Shown here: piece by piece, positions 1-8,025 of the stretch
Numbering within the stretch: the stretch's first letter is position 1
Layout of the letters: the number at the start of each line of letters is the position of its first letter
From: Kitasatospora sp. SolWspMP-SS2h
GTDB taxonomy: Bacteria; Actinomycetota; Actinomycetes; Streptomycetales; Streptomycetaceae
Direction: 5' to 3'
DNA: 64,000 nucleotides
Assembly: GCF_003259315.1 (NCBI RefSeq)
Contig: NZ_QLLT01000014.1
Coordinates: 1-64,000 of the forward strand
Program-made: the position numbers and the translations under genes
The notes under the pieces: generated by a model
Databases searched by the model: none
What the model saw: the letters and a program-made list of their open reading frames with translations, nothing else
Told to the model about the DNA's origin: nothing

Positions 1-8
1 GACGGGCC

Positions 9-860
9 CTAGCTGGCCGGGGCCAGCCGGCCGGCCGGGTACGGGGTGGGACGGCCGGCCGGGTGGGGGGTGCGGGCGGGGGCCGCGGCCGGGGCCTCCG
101 ACTCCAGCACCGCCTGGTGGGCGGCCCGGACCTCGGCGCACGGGTCGAGGCCGAGCTGGTCGATCAGCGCGGTGCGCAACCGCTGGTAGACCTCCAGCGC
201 CCGCCAGCGCCCGCCGGTGCGGTGCAGCGCCCGCATCAGCTGCGCGTGCAGGCCCTCGTGCAGCGGGAACTCGGCGCACAGCGCGCCGAGTTCGACGATC
301 AGTTCGTGGTGCCGGCCGAGCCGCATGTCGGCCGCGATCCGGCGCTCCAGCAGCGACAGCCGGACGTTCTCCAGCCGCAGCGCCTCGGCGGTCAGCCGGA
401 CGCCGGTGCGGGTGTCGGAGAGCGCGGGGCCGCTCCACAGCGCCAGCGCCTGGGCGAACAGCGCCGAGGCGCGCGCGTCGTCGCCGCCGTCGGCGGCCCG
501 GTAGCCGGAGGCGGCCAGCCGCTGCATCCGCAGCATGTCGATGTCGCCGCCGGCCAGGTCGAGGGAGTAGCCGCCGGGCCTGGTCTGGAGCAGCCACTTC
601 GGGTCCGGGGCGCCCGGGGCGGACCCGCTCCAGGCGGCGCCGATCAGCCGCCGCAGCCGGACCACGTACCCCTGGAGGGTGTTGTCCGCGCTGCGCGGCG
701 GCGCCTCGCCCCAGATCTCGGACATCAGCGTCCCGGAGGGGACGGTGGAGCCCTGGTGGAGCGCCAGCAGGGCCAGCACCGCCCGGGGTTTGGCCGCCGC
801 CGGCACCACCGAGAGCCCGTTCTCCGTGGCCCCGAATCTCCCCAACACCGTGATTTCCAT
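9..860 (-). CDS. SARP-family transcriptional activator
   Basis: A 283-residue protein with the two-part layout of small streptomycete antibiotic regulatory proteins: an OmpR-like winged helix over about residues 1-95 (MEITVLGRFGA at the start, then the VPSGTLMSEIWG and LQGYVVRLRRLIG segments) and a bacterial transcriptional activation domain over about 100-250. It lacks the NB-ARC and TPR parts of AfsR, so it resembles pathway-specific activators such as ActII-ORF4. The ATG follows GGGGGAAG at a good distance. Known SARPs bind direct repeats upstream of biosynthetic operons; the neighbouring leftward operon is the likely target, which is inference. It has its own promoter carrying a receptor-box-like palindrome. 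The C-terminus is Pro/Ala-rich and probably disordered. Confidence 0.93.
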   Translation of the reverse strand: MEITVLGRFGATENGLSVVPAAAKPRAVLALLALHQGSTVPSGTLMSEIWGEAPPRSADNTLQGYVVRLRRLIGAAWSGSAPGAPDPKWLLQTRPGGYSLDLAGGDIDMLRMQRLAASGYRAADGGDDARASALFAQALALWSGPALSDTRTGVRLTAEALRLENVRLSLLERRIAADMRLGRHHELIVELGALCAEFPLHEGLHAQLMRALHRTGGRWRALEVYQRLRTALIDQLGLDPCAEVRAAHQAVLESEAPAAAPARTPHPAGRPTPYPAGRLAPAS

Positions 861-940
861 CAGGACTTCCCCCTAGTCGCAACCGACGGTCGGAACCGGT
901 CCTGCCGCGGTGCGGCGGCACGCGGTCGTCTTGGAGCACT

Positions 941-969
941 ATTGAAAAACCGACCAGACGGTTTGTCAA
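941..969 (-). promoter_or_regulatory. SARP gene promoter with gamma-butyrolactone-receptor-box-like operator
   Basis: On the minus strand TTGACA (964-969) and TTCAAT (941-946) are 17 bp apart, a near-consensus vegetative promoter about 80 bp before the SARP ATG. The spacer is filled by an imperfect palindrome (945-966) whose halves are AAAAACCG and CGGTTTGT with six bases between. By eye this matches 10/11 and 9/11 of the published ArpA half-site GG(T/C)CGGT(A/T)(T/C)G(T/G). Such an element, called ARE, is where butyrolactone receptors repress SARP genes. The -35 overlaps the stop codon of the upstream PPTase gene, so SARP transcription can be separated from the operon. Confidence 0.75.
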
Positions 970-2048
970 TCGCGGGGCCGGTAGAACTCCCCGATCGCCG
1001 CGGCCAGCGCCGCGTCGGCCATCGAGGCCACCCCGACCGCCGCCGGGTCCGGCGCGCCGAACCCGGCGTCCCGCAGCGCGAAACTGGCCGCGTAGCCGGG
1101 CAGCGTCAGCGCCACCGAGCCGAAGCTCCACTCCGCGCCGGGGCCGCTGCCGCCGTCCGGGCCGCGCACCTGGAGCAGGTCGGGACCGGCGCCGGGCCCG
1201 CCCTGCTCGAAGCCGAACTCGGTGAACCGGAACCGCAGCCCCTGCCCGATCGCCTTGCTGTACGCCTCCTTGAGCGTCCACAGCCGCACCAGCGCCGGGT
1301 TGCGCTCCGGCTCCGGCAGCGCGGCCAGCAGCGCCGACTCGCGCGGCGTGCAGATCAGTTGCTCGGCCCCGGTGCCGACCAGCGGCCGGTCGGCGGCCTC
1401 CGCGTCGACCCCGATCAGCCCCCGGGTGGTCAGCCCGATCAGCAGCAGGTCGTCGGTGTGGCTCAGCGAGATGTCCACCTGGTCGCAGCCGCGCAGGTAC
1501 GGCCGCCCGTGCAGGCTGTAGCCCAGCTCGATCGCCTCCGGGCGGACCCGGACGGCCCGGGCCGCGACGTGCTTGATCATCGCCCGGGAGGCGGCGAACC
1601 TGGCCCTCACCTCCGGGTGGGTCAGCTCCTGGTAGCGGCCCCAGTCCGCGCCCAGCAGCCGGCGCAGCGCCGGGCCCCCGGTGTCGGCCGGTGCCCACTC
1701 GTCGATCCGGGCGTGCAGCAGCGCGGTGCCGTGCACCTCCAACTGCCGGGCCAGCGGCTCGCCGAACGCGCACGGCCCCGGCGCCGGGATCGACCGGCTC
1801 GGCCCGGCGTCGCCCAGCGAGAGCCACAGCGCCGCCGGACGCCGCCCGGGCCGGGCCCGCCACGACGCCCCGCCGCCCGGCCGCAGCCCGTCGCCCGCCG
1901 CCGCGGACCCCGGTCCGGCGGCACCCGGCCCGGCAGACCCCGCCCCGGCGGCACCCGGCCCGCCGGGGCGTCCGGGCCCGTCCAGGCGGGCGAACAGCGG
2001 GCCGCGGTCCGGCGCGGCCCACGGCTCAGTGGTGCTCTCGGTCGTCAT
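966..2048 (-). CDS. 4'-phosphopantetheinyl transferase, Sfp type
   Basis: A 360-residue protein expected to move phosphopantetheine from CoA to the serine of carrier proteins, most simply the ACP encoded two genes upstream. The family signatures are visible: LSHTDDLLLIG near residue 193, the metal-binding IGVDAEAADR near 208 and the WTLKEAYSKAIG motif near 256. It is longer than usual (about 230-260) because of a Gly/Pro/Ala-rich N-terminal extension of roughly 75 residues without recognisable fold. The start ATG lies inside the 3' end of the preceding gene (23 bp overlap), implying translational coupling. The stop codon touches the -35 of the SARP promoter. Confidence 0.9.
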   Translation of the reverse strand: MTTESTTEPWAAPDRGPLFARLDGPGRPGGPGAAGAGSAGPGAAGPGSAAAGDGLRPGGGASWRARPGRRPAALWLSLGDAGPSRSIPAPGPCAFGEPLARQLEVHGTALLHARIDEWAPADTGGPALRRLLGADWGRYQELTHPEVRARFAASRAMIKHVAARAVRVRPEAIELGYSLHGRPYLRGCDQVDISLSHTDDLLLIGLTTRGLIGVDAEAADRPLVGTGAEQLICTPRESALLAALPEPERNPALVRLWTLKEAYSKAIGQGLRFRFTEFGFEQGGPGAGPDLLQVRGPDGGSGPGAEWSFGSVALTLPGYAASFALRDAGFGAPDPAAVGVASMADAALAAAIGEFYRPRD

Positions 2049-2907
2049 CGCCCCTCCTCGGCCGGTCCCGCCGGCCCACCAGCCGGGCCGCCCGCCGCGC
2101 GCACAGCAGCAGCAGCCGCTCGTCGAACGGTCCCGCCCCCGGATGCCGGGGCCGGGCCGCGCCGTGCCGCTCCAGGTCCACCACGGCCAGCCGGGGGAAG
2201 CGCGACGTCAGCCGCAGCACCCGGGCGTTGGCCTCCCGCCAGAGCCCGCCCAGCAGCGCCCCGTCCGCACCGCCGCCGGACGGAGCGGCCGGAGCCGACG
2301 GAACGGGCGGAGCCGACGGGTCGGCCGGGGCCGCCGGGTCGGGCCGCGGCAGGGTGGTGGTCAGCAGCAGTCCCGTGCCGACCCGCTGGTGCACCTCCAG
2401 CAGCGAGGACAGCAGCCGGTGGTGGTCGGCGGCGGCCCGCCGGAAGCCCTCCGGGCCGCTCGGCACGGCCAGTTCGCGGTCCAGCGCGCCCGGGTCGACC
2501 AGGCAGAGCGTCAGGTCCGGCCGGGACGCGTACACCCCCGAGGCCGGGTCGGCCAGGTCGTACGCCCAGGTGCCCGGCGGGGAGACCGCCGCCCGCAACA
2601 GCCTTCCGTCCCGGGCCAGTTCGACCGCGAGCGGGGGCAGCGCGGCGGCGGGCGGCACGTCCCCGGCCAGCGCCACCCGCACCGGACGGGCACCCGGCGG
2701 ACCGTCCGCCGGCGGGCCCGGCGGCGGACCCGCCCGATCCGCCGCCGGGCCGGGCGCCGGCCAGGCCAGCAGGCTGCCCGCCCGGAGCAGCTCCTCGCCC
2801 TCCAGCACCGCCAGCAGGGCGGGCACCCGGCGGATCTCGCGCACCAGCCGCCCGCTGCGGTGCAGGTCGCGCAGGACGGCCAGGGCCCGGCGGGACGCGG
2901 CCGTCAT
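2026..2907 (-). CDS. Stand-alone FkbH-like N-terminal domain protein (no HAD domain)
   Basis: A 293-residue protein whose ATG overlaps the ACP stop as ATGA. After a Pro/Gly linker (about residues 50-75) it reads like the SGNH-like N-terminal half of FkbH/HAD-IIIC proteins: VRVALAGDVPP, then ELARDGRLLRAAVSPPGTW, then PDLTLCLVDP, and the late block GLWREANARVLRLTSRFP followed by LAVVDLE. In full FkbH proteins a HAD phosphatase half with a DxDGTLWGG motif follows and dephosphorylates 1,3-bisphosphoglycerate to load glyceryl onto an ACP. Here the protein ends before that motif and the half is not found elsewhere in the window. It may be a decayed gene, a separate subunit, or a protein of different function that binds the adjacent ACP. 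The assignment is from memory of the family's sequence pattern. Confidence 0.65.
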   Translation of the reverse strand: MTAASRRALAVLRDLHRSGRLVREIRRVPALLAVLEGEELLRAGSLLAWPAPGPAADRAGPPPGPPADGPPGARPVRVALAGDVPPAAALPPLAVELARDGRLLRAAVSPPGTWAYDLADPASGVYASRPDLTLCLVDPGALDRELAVPSGPEGFRRAAADHHRLLSSLLEVHQRVGTGLLLTTTLPRPDPAAPADPSAPPVPSAPAAPSGGGADGALLGGLWREANARVLRLTSRFPRLAVVDLERHGAARPRHPGAGPFDERLLLLCARRAARLVGRRDRPRRGDDDREHH

Positions 2908-3308
2908 GCGGGCACTCCCCCGGAGTCCGCGGGCAGCTCGGCCAGCAGCTCCGCCAGGTGCCCGTGCAGCAGGTCGACGGTCGGGTAGTCCCAGCACACC
3001 GCCGGGTCCAGCGCCAGCCCGTAGCGCGCCTCCAGCGCGACGTACAGCTGGAGCGCCGCCACCGAGTCCAGCCCGAGCCCCGCCAGCGGACGGTCGCACG
3101 GCACCTCCTCGACACCGAGACCGAGCCGCCCGGCCACCTGCTCGCACAGCCACCCCCGGACGTCCGCCCCGCCCGCCGCCTCGCTCCCCGGCCCGCCGAC
3201 CGGCCCACCAGCCGGCTCACCGGCCAGCCCGACCGGTCTGCCCGCCGGTCCGCCCGTCGCGGGGCTCGCCGCCGCGGCCGTGGAACGCGCCGTCGTGGTT
3301 GCCGACAT
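2904..3308 (-). CDS. Acyl carrier protein
   Basis: A 134-residue protein with a typical carrier domain over about residues 48-132. The phosphopantetheine site is GLGLDSVAALQLY with Ser82, and helix III is recognisable in the block around WDYPTVDLLHGHLAELL. The first 45 residues are an Ala/Gly/Pro-rich tail, so the protein is longer than a fatty-acid ACP (about 80). The sequence resembles discrete carriers of PKS/NRPS clusters rather than AcpP. Its stop overlaps the start of the FkbH-like gene, and 64 bp separate it from the acyl-CoA dehydrogenase gene. It is the probable substrate of the PPTase in the same operon and the probable carrier for the acyl group oxidised by the dehydrogenase; both links are inference. 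Confidence 0.92.
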   Translation of the reverse strand: MSATTTARSTAAAASPATGGPAGRPVGLAGEPAGGPVGGPGSEAAGGADVRGWLCEQVAGRLGLGVEEVPCDRPLAGLGLDSVAALQLYVALEARYGLALDPAVCWDYPTVDLLHGHLAELLAELPADSGGVPA

Positions 3309-3372
3309 CAGGGTCTCCTCGTGATCGGGTCGTGTCGTGGGGCCGTGCGCCGGCGGCGCGGGGCCGGCGCGG

Positions 3373-5109
3373 TCATCCGGCCAGCGGGGTGTCGTACAGG
3401 TCGAAGCTGCGCAGGGACGCGAAGCGGTCCAGGAGTTCGCGGTGGACGTGGTCGGCGCAGGCGCGCGGCAGCTCGCCGGCCGGGTGGCCGAGTCGGCGCA
3501 CGATCCGCGCGAGGGCGGGGGCCAGCCAGCCGGGGTCGGCCAGGAAGCCGTCCGGGCTCGCCGGGTCGGGCGCGGTCCGCTCGTGCTGCCAGACGCCCAG
3601 GCAGGCGGCGGCGGCCAGCACCAGCACGTAGCGGTCGGCGGCGGCGAACACCCCCGGGTGCCCGTCCGGGGCGCCCGCCAGGCGGCCCGGCAGCTCGCGC
3701 AGCTCCCGGACCACCGTCCCGGCCAGGGCGGCCGCCGACGCGGTCGCGGCCGGGGCCCCGGGGACGGCGGCGAGCGAGCGCAGCGTCGCGGTGCCCTCGG
3801 CCAGCGAGGCGGCCAGCGCGTCGTGCCGGGCGGCCGGCACCAGCCGGTCCAGGTCCAGCCCGGGCAGCGGCCCGCGGGGCCGGAACAGCTCGGCGGGGGC
3901 GGGTTCGCCGGACATCGGCGGGCGCTCCAGCAGCCGGGCCAACTGCGGGACCAGGGTGGCCAGGCAGGCCGAGTTCCCGGCGTGCCCGAGGCTGATCACC
4001 GGCAGGTCCCGGACGTTCTTCTGGAACAGCCCGTACGGGCCGGAGCGGTCGAAGACCCGCGCGCCCAGCACCACCGACAGGTCGTAGGTGCTCTCCCGCA
4101 GCAGCCGGGGCAGCAGGTAGCGCACCGCCGCGGCCAGCACGCTGGTCTGGGTGGGCAGCAGGTGCGCCGCCCGGGTCGCCACCAGGGCCAGGCTGTCGGC
4201 GATCAGCAGGTCCACGAAGGCGGCGTCCATCGCCGCCCGGGCCGCCGGGGTGCGCAGCAGCGGGCGTCCGTACCTGCTGCGCCCGACCGCGAAGGAGAGC
4301 GCGGTGCGCAGGCAGGTGTCGGCCGAGGCGATCGCCATCGACGGGAGCAGGCTGCGGGTCAGCTGGAAGGAGCGCTGGGCCAGGCCCACGCCGGTGCCGG
4401 GCGCGCCGAGCAGCCGGTCGGCGGGGGCGGGCTGTCCGGCGAAGGCCAGGCCCACCGCCTCCAGTCCGCGCATGCCGGTCATCCGGCGGCGCGGCAGCAC
4501 CCGGTAGCGGCCCGGCTCGGTCCGCGCCGGGTCGAGCAGCAGGGCGCAGTGGTCGTGCGGGCCGGTCTCGGCCTCGGTGCGGGCGAACAGCACCAGCAGC
4601 CCGGCCCGGCCGCCGTTGTTGACCACCGGCTTCACCCCGCGCAGGGTGTAGCCGTCGGCGGTCCGGTCGGCCGTCAGCGAGCTGCGGACGAAGTCGCCGC
4701 CCCGGCCCGAGCCCTGGTGCGCCACCGCGACCCGGCCGCCGGCCAGCAGCAGCCGGGCGGTGCGCTCGCGCTGCTCGGGGCGGCCGCCGAACCAGACGTT
4801 GGCGGCGGCCAGCACCGAGGTCGCGCCGAAGCCGAGCCCCAGGGTGGCGTCCCGGCGGAAGACCGGCCGCAGCACCCGGGCCAGCGCGTCCACCCGGTCC
4901 AGCCGCCCGCCGAGCGCGGTCGGCACGAACTCGGCGGCGATGCCGTGCCCGTGCAGCAGGCGCTCGCCCTCGGCCAGCATCTCGGCCCGCTCGTCGGCGG
5001 CGAGCACCGCGGCCGCGCCGGTCGGGTTGCCCGGGTCGCCGGGGTCGCCGAGCAGGTCCTCGACCGCCGCCACCCGGGCGGCGACCGCCGCCTCGTCGGA
5101 GCCCGTCAC
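3373..5109 (-). CDS. Acyl-CoA (acyl-ACP) dehydrogenase-like flavoprotein
   Basis: I place the start at the GTG at 5109 (VTGSDEAAVAARV), preceded by GGGGGCGAGG, giving 578 residues; an upstream in-frame start would add an implausible Arg/Gly-rich leader. The middle shows the acyl-CoA dehydrogenase beta domain (VAHQGSGRGGDFVRSSLTAD, then the block VKPVVNNGGRAGLLVLFART) and the C-terminal helical domain begins near LTRSLLPSMAIASADTCLR. The family oxidises the alpha-beta bond of acyl thioesters with FAD. At 578 residues it is well over the usual 380, with an extra C-terminal helical region of about 200 residues. The catalytic glutamate cannot be placed by eye. Its place next to an ACP gene suggests an ACP-bound substrate, as for FkbI in methoxymalonyl-ACP loci. 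First gene of the leftward operon. Confidence 0.82.
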   Translation of the reverse strand: MTGSDEAAVAARVAAVEDLLGDPGDPGNPTGAAAVLAADERAEMLAEGERLLHGHGIAAEFVPTALGGRLDRVDALARVLRPVFRRDATLGLGFGATSVLAAANVWFGGRPEQRERTARLLLAGGRVAVAHQGSGRGGDFVRSSLTADRTADGYTLRGVKPVVNNGGRAGLLVLFARTEAETGPHDHCALLLDPARTEPGRYRVLPRRRMTGMRGLEAVGLAFAGQPAPADRLLGAPGTGVGLAQRSFQLTRSLLPSMAIASADTCLRTALSFAVGRSRYGRPLLRTPAARAAMDAAFVDLLIADSLALVATRAAHLLPTQTSVLAAAVRYLLPRLLRESTYDLSVVLGARVFDRSGPYGLFQKNVRDLPVISLGHAGNSACLATLVPQLARLLERPPMSGEPAPAELFRPRGPLPGLDLDRLVPAARHDALAASLAEGTATLRSLAAVPGAPAATASAAALAGTVVRELRELPGRLAGAPDGHPGVFAAADRYVLVLAAAACLGVWQHERTAPDPASPDGFLADPGWLAPALARIVRRLGHPAGELPRACADHVHRELLDRFASLRSFDLYDTPLAG

Positions 5110-5256
5110 GGATCCTCGCCCCCCTCGAATCTCCCGGTACGGGCGCCCCGGTGGGCTCCGAACGAACCATCGGAACGGTCGACGGCCGTGTCCGGTCACA
5201 GTGGTACGCCCGTGACCTGGAGCGGTCCTGCACCCGGGCTGGCGCCGGTTCAAAAG

Positions 5257-5283
5257 TTGAATACCTTGCGAGCGGTTTATTTT
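5257..5283 (+). promoter_or_regulatory. Possible receptor-box (ARE-like) promoter element before the tetR gene
   Basis: TTGAAT (5257-5262) could be a -35 and TATTTT (5278-5283) a -10, although the 15-bp spacer is short. Between them lies AATACC-N8-GGTTTATT, an imperfect palindrome that fits the ArpA half-site at about 14 of 22 positions when centred at 5269/5270. Butyrolactone receptors commonly repress their own genes through such boxes. It sits 60-80 bp before the tetR GTG and also in the 231-bp divergent region that must hold the promoter of the dehydrogenase operon. Weaker than the box before the SARP gene. Confidence 0.4.
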
Positions 5284-5340
5284 CCGGGCCCCGGTGTGAA
5301 ATGTTGGCCGGGTCGCTCACAGGTTGGGGAAGGACCGCAC

Positions 5341-6000
5341 GTGCTCAAGCAAGAACGCGCCCTGCAGACCCGTCGGACGGTGCTGGACGCGGCCGCCCGG
5401 GTGTTCGCCGTCAACGGCTACCTGGGGACGAGCCTCGCCCAGATCCTCGCCGAGGCGGGCGTCACCAAGGGAGCGCTCTACTTCCACTTCTCCTCCAAGG
5501 AGGAACTCGCCCGGGCCGTCGTCGACGAGCAGTTCGCCCCCGCCGCGGACGGCGAGGCCGCCCCGCTGCCCGAGGGCCCCGCGCTGCAGGCCGCGATCGA
5601 CCTCAGCCACGGGATCGGGCGCTCGCTGCGCGAGGACCCGATGATGCAGGCCAGCATCCGGCTGGTCATCGAGCAGGCGTTCACCGAGCCCGACCCCGGG
5701 CCCTACCTGCGCTGGATCGAGGTGATCGAGCAGCTGCTCACCGAGGCGCACCGGGTCGGCGACCTGCGCGCCACGGTCGTCCCCGCCGACCTGGCCCGCT
5801 TCGTGATCAGCTCCTTCACCGGCATCCAGCTGGTCTCCGGCGTCCTCGACCACCGGACCGAACTCTCCCGCCGGGTCGGCGACATGTGGGAGCTGATCCT
5901 GCCGACCGTCGTCCCGCCGCGCCGCCTGCACAAGTTCCGCGCCCGCCCGGAGACCCCCGCCGACGCCGACACCGGAGCTGCCGACGCCGACACCGCCTGA
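5341..6000 (+). CDS. TetR-family regulator of the ArpA/gamma-butyrolactone receptor group
   Basis: A 219-residue repressor starting at GTG 5341, preceded by GGGGAAGGA. The first 55 residues (LKQERALQTRRTVLDAAARVF, here split by key residues: RALQTRR, AGVTKGALYFHF, SSKEELARAVV) are the helix-turn-helix signature shared by ArpA, ScbR and BarA, more specific than generic TetR. A tryptophan at position 125 (PYLRWIEVIEQ) lies where Trp119 of ArpA contacts the butyrolactone. No AfsA-type signal synthase gene is in the window, so ligand and status (true receptor or pseudo-receptor) are open. It is transcribed divergently from the acyl-CoA dehydrogenase operon; likely targets are the boxes before its own gene and before the SARP gene. 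The C-terminal 20 residues are acidic and probably disordered. Confidence 0.88.
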   Translation: MLKQERALQTRRTVLDAAARVFAVNGYLGTSLAQILAEAGVTKGALYFHFSSKEELARAVVDEQFAPAADGEAAPLPEGPALQAAIDLSHGIGRSLREDPMMQASIRLVIEQAFTEPDPGPYLRWIEVIEQLLTEAHRVGDLRATVVPADLARFVISSFTGIQLVSGVLDHRTELSRRVGDMWELILPTVVPPRRLHKFRARPETPADADTGAADADTA

Positions 6001-6153
6001 CGCCGCCCGCGCACCACCGGACCTGGGCCGGGGCGCCCGGGCGGACGCCCGGACCCACCCGGTGGCCGTGGGCACCGCTCCGGGTGACCTACCGTGGAAG
6101 TCGCGCGCACCCGTGTGCCGCCCCGGCCAGTCGCTCCTGAAAGGCACCCACCT

Positions 6154-6915
6154 GTGAGCTCCTCCCCGGAGACCCCGTTCGCCGGACTCGGCGAGATCCT
6201 GGTGATCATCCCGACCTACAACGAGGCCGAGAACGTCGAACGGATCGTGTCCCGCGTCCGCGCCGCCGTCCCCGAGGCGCACGTGCTGGTCGCGGACGAC
6301 AACAGCCCGGACGGCACCGGCAAGCTCGCCGACGCCCTCGCCGCCGACGACCCGCACGTCAAGGTGCTGCACCGCCCGGGCAAGGAGGGCCTCGGCGCGG
6401 CCTACCTGGCCGGTTTCCGCTGGGGCATCGACGGCGGCTACGACGTGCTGGTCGAGATGGACGCGGACGGCTCGCACCAGCCGGAGGAGCTGCCCCGGCT
6501 GCTCACCGCGCTGCGCGGCGCGGACCTGGTGCTGGGCTCCCGCTGGGTGCCCGGCGGCGCGGTGGTGAACTGGCCGAAGTCGCGGCTGCTGCTGTCGAAG
6601 GGCGGCTCCACCTACTCCCGGCTGATGCTGGACGTGCCGATCCGGGACGTCACCGGCGGCTACCGGGCCTTCCGCAAGGAGACCCTGCTGGGCCTCGGCA
6701 TGGACCAGGTCTCCTCGCAGGGCTACTGCTTCCAGGTCGACCTGGCCTGGCGCGCGGTGCGGGCCGGGTTCAAGGTCGCCGAGGTGCCGATCACCTTCGT
6801 GGAGCGCGAGCACGGCGCGTCCAAGATGAGCCGCGACATCGTGGTCGAGGCGCTGTGGCGGGTCACCGCCTGGGGCGTGGGCGACCGGGTCGCCAAGCTC
6901 ACCCGGAAGAAGTAG
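6154..6915 (+). CDS. Polyprenol-phosphate mannose synthase (GT2 family)
   Basis: A 253-residue glycosyltransferase that would transfer mannose from GDP-mannose to polyprenyl phosphate at the inner membrane face, feeding protein O-mannosylation and lipoglycan synthesis. I choose GTG 6154 because GAAAGG lies just upstream. Visible GT2 elements: VIIPTYNEAENVERIV (about residue 13), the nucleotide-sugar site VADDNSPDGTG, the metal motif EMDADGSHQPEE, and the later ASKMSRDIV block of dolichol-phosphate mannose synthases. It has no C-terminal membrane segments, so it is the soluble form; actinobacteria often pair it with a separate Lnt-like anchor (Ppm1 in Streptomyces is such a catalytic unit). 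It is followed 73 bp later by the BrkB-type gene in the same direction. Confidence 0.9.
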   Translation: MSSSPETPFAGLGEILVIIPTYNEAENVERIVSRVRAAVPEAHVLVADDNSPDGTGKLADALAADDPHVKVLHRPGKEGLGAAYLAGFRWGIDGGYDVLVEMDADGSHQPEELPRLLTALRGADLVLGSRWVPGGAVVNWPKSRLLLSKGGSTYSRLMLDVPIRDVTGGYRAFRKETLLGLGMDQVSSQGYCFQVDLAWRAVRAGFKVAEVPITFVEREHGASKMSRDIVVEALWRVTAWGVGDRVAKLTRKK

Positions 6916-6988
6916 GCGGCCGCCCTCCGACTCCCCCGGCCGGTGACGATGGAAGTTCCCGGCCGGCGGAGCTTGCGGAGGTGGCGGC

Positions 6989-7900
6989 GTGACGGAGTCA
7001 CTGCGACGGGCTGGACGGGACCCCGACCCGGGTCCCCGGCGGTGGGAGTCCGCGAAGGAGCGGGCGGCCCGCCTCACCGCCACCGCCAAGGGCGCCCCCG
7101 AGCGCTTCCCGCTGGTCGGGCGGGCCGCCAGCAACCTGATCCGGGTGAACCTGCTGGACAACGCCACCCGGCTGGCCGCGCAGGCCTTCCTGTCCGCGCT
7201 GCCGGCCCTGTTCGTGGTCGCGGTGTTCGCCCCCGCGACGCTCAAGCACAGCATCACCGGTTCGCTGCGCGAACAGCTCGGCCTGCAGGGCAGCGCCCAG
7301 CAGCAGGTCCAGCAGCTGATGAACACCCCGCACGACGACAGCGCCAGCCAGAGCTTCGGGGTGCTCGGCGTGCTGGTCGCCCTGGCGTCCGCGACCGCGC
7401 TGAGCCGGGCGCTCCAGCGGGTCTGCGAACGGGCCTGGGAGATGCCGAAGCACAGCGCCCGGCTGGCCCTGTGGCGCTGGGTGGTGTGGCTGCTGGCGTG
7501 GCTGGTGTTCCTGGTCGTCCAGGTGCCGCTGCGCAAGGGCTTCGGCGCCGGCCTGTGGCTGGGCGTCCCGCTGACCTTCCTGGCCTCCACCGGCGTGTGG
7601 TGGTGGACGCAGCACCTGCTGCTCGGCGGCCGGGTCCGCTGGTACCCGCTGCTGCCGGGCGCGGTGCTCTGCGGTGTCGGCGAGGTCGGCTTCGGCATCG
7701 CCTCGCAGGTGTGGCTGCCGTACGCGATGTCCGAGTCGGTCGACAAGTTCGGCCCGTACGGGGTGGTGTTCACCGTGCTGTCCTGGCTGATCGCGCTGTT
7801 CACCGCCATCACCCTGGCGCTGGTGCTGGGCCGGGTGGTCTCCGAGGAGCCGATCGTGGCCCGCGCCCTCGGCACCCGCACCGAACCCGGCAGCTGGTAG
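6989..7900 (+). CDS. YihY/BrkB-family integral membrane protein
   Basis: A 303-residue membrane protein starting at GTG 6989 after GCGGAGGTGG. The N-terminal 55 residues are charged and cytoplasmic. Hydrophobic segments follow at roughly residues 58-80, 120-140 (FGVLGVLVALASATALSRAL), 160-180 (WVVWLLAWLVFLVVQ), 190-210, 220-240 and 258-285. The ALSRALQRVCERAWEMP segment resembles the YihY/UPF0761 signature. The family is poorly understood; it was once annotated as RNase BN, which is known to be wrong. Function here is unknown. It may be cotranscribed with the mannose synthase gene upstream and ends at a strong convergent terminator. Confidence 0.82.
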   Translation: MTESLRRAGRDPDPGPRRWESAKERAARLTATAKGAPERFPLVGRAASNLIRVNLLDNATRLAAQAFLSALPALFVVAVFAPATLKHSITGSLREQLGLQGSAQQQVQQLMNTPHDDSASQSFGVLGVLVALASATALSRALQRVCERAWEMPKHSARLALWRWVVWLLAWLVFLVVQVPLRKGFGAGLWLGVPLTFLASTGVWWWTQHLLLGGRVRWYPLLPGAVLCGVGEVGFGIASQVWLPYAMSESVDKFGPYGVVFTVLSWLIALFTAITLALVLGRVVSEEPIVARALGTRTEPGSW

Positions 7901-7950
7901 CCCCGCGCCTCCCCTCACCCCCCTCCCTCTCCCCCTCCCTCGGAACGGCC

Positions 7951-7992
7951 CCGGCCCCGGTCCCCGCCGCAGTGGACGGGGGCCGGGGCCGG
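7951..7992. terminator. Bidirectional hairpin between convergent genes
   Basis: A 16-bp GC-rich stem (7951-7966 with 7977-7992) around a 10-base loop lies between the BrkB-type gene and the convergent DD-carboxypeptidase gene. No U-tract follows, as is usual in this GC range. Confidence 0.7.
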
Positions 7993-8025
7993 AGCGCGGG
8001 GCCGGGGGGCCGGGGTGGTGGGGCC

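Noticed and set aside
63..3995. Very long open frame antisense to the whole left-end operon (1310 codons)
   Set aside because: It is a byproduct of high GC; its translation is Arg/Pro/Gly low-complexity and it runs opposite to genes with clear domain motifs.
5160..5200. SARP-type heptamer repeats upstream of the dehydrogenase operon
   Set aside because: Some TTC-containing repeats are present but not at the regular 11-bp period seen at known SARP targets.
5194..5217. GGTCAC/GTGACC inverted repeat in the tetR-dehydrogenase gap as an operator
   Set aside because: Only six bases per arm, twelve-base spacer; expected by chance in this GC content.
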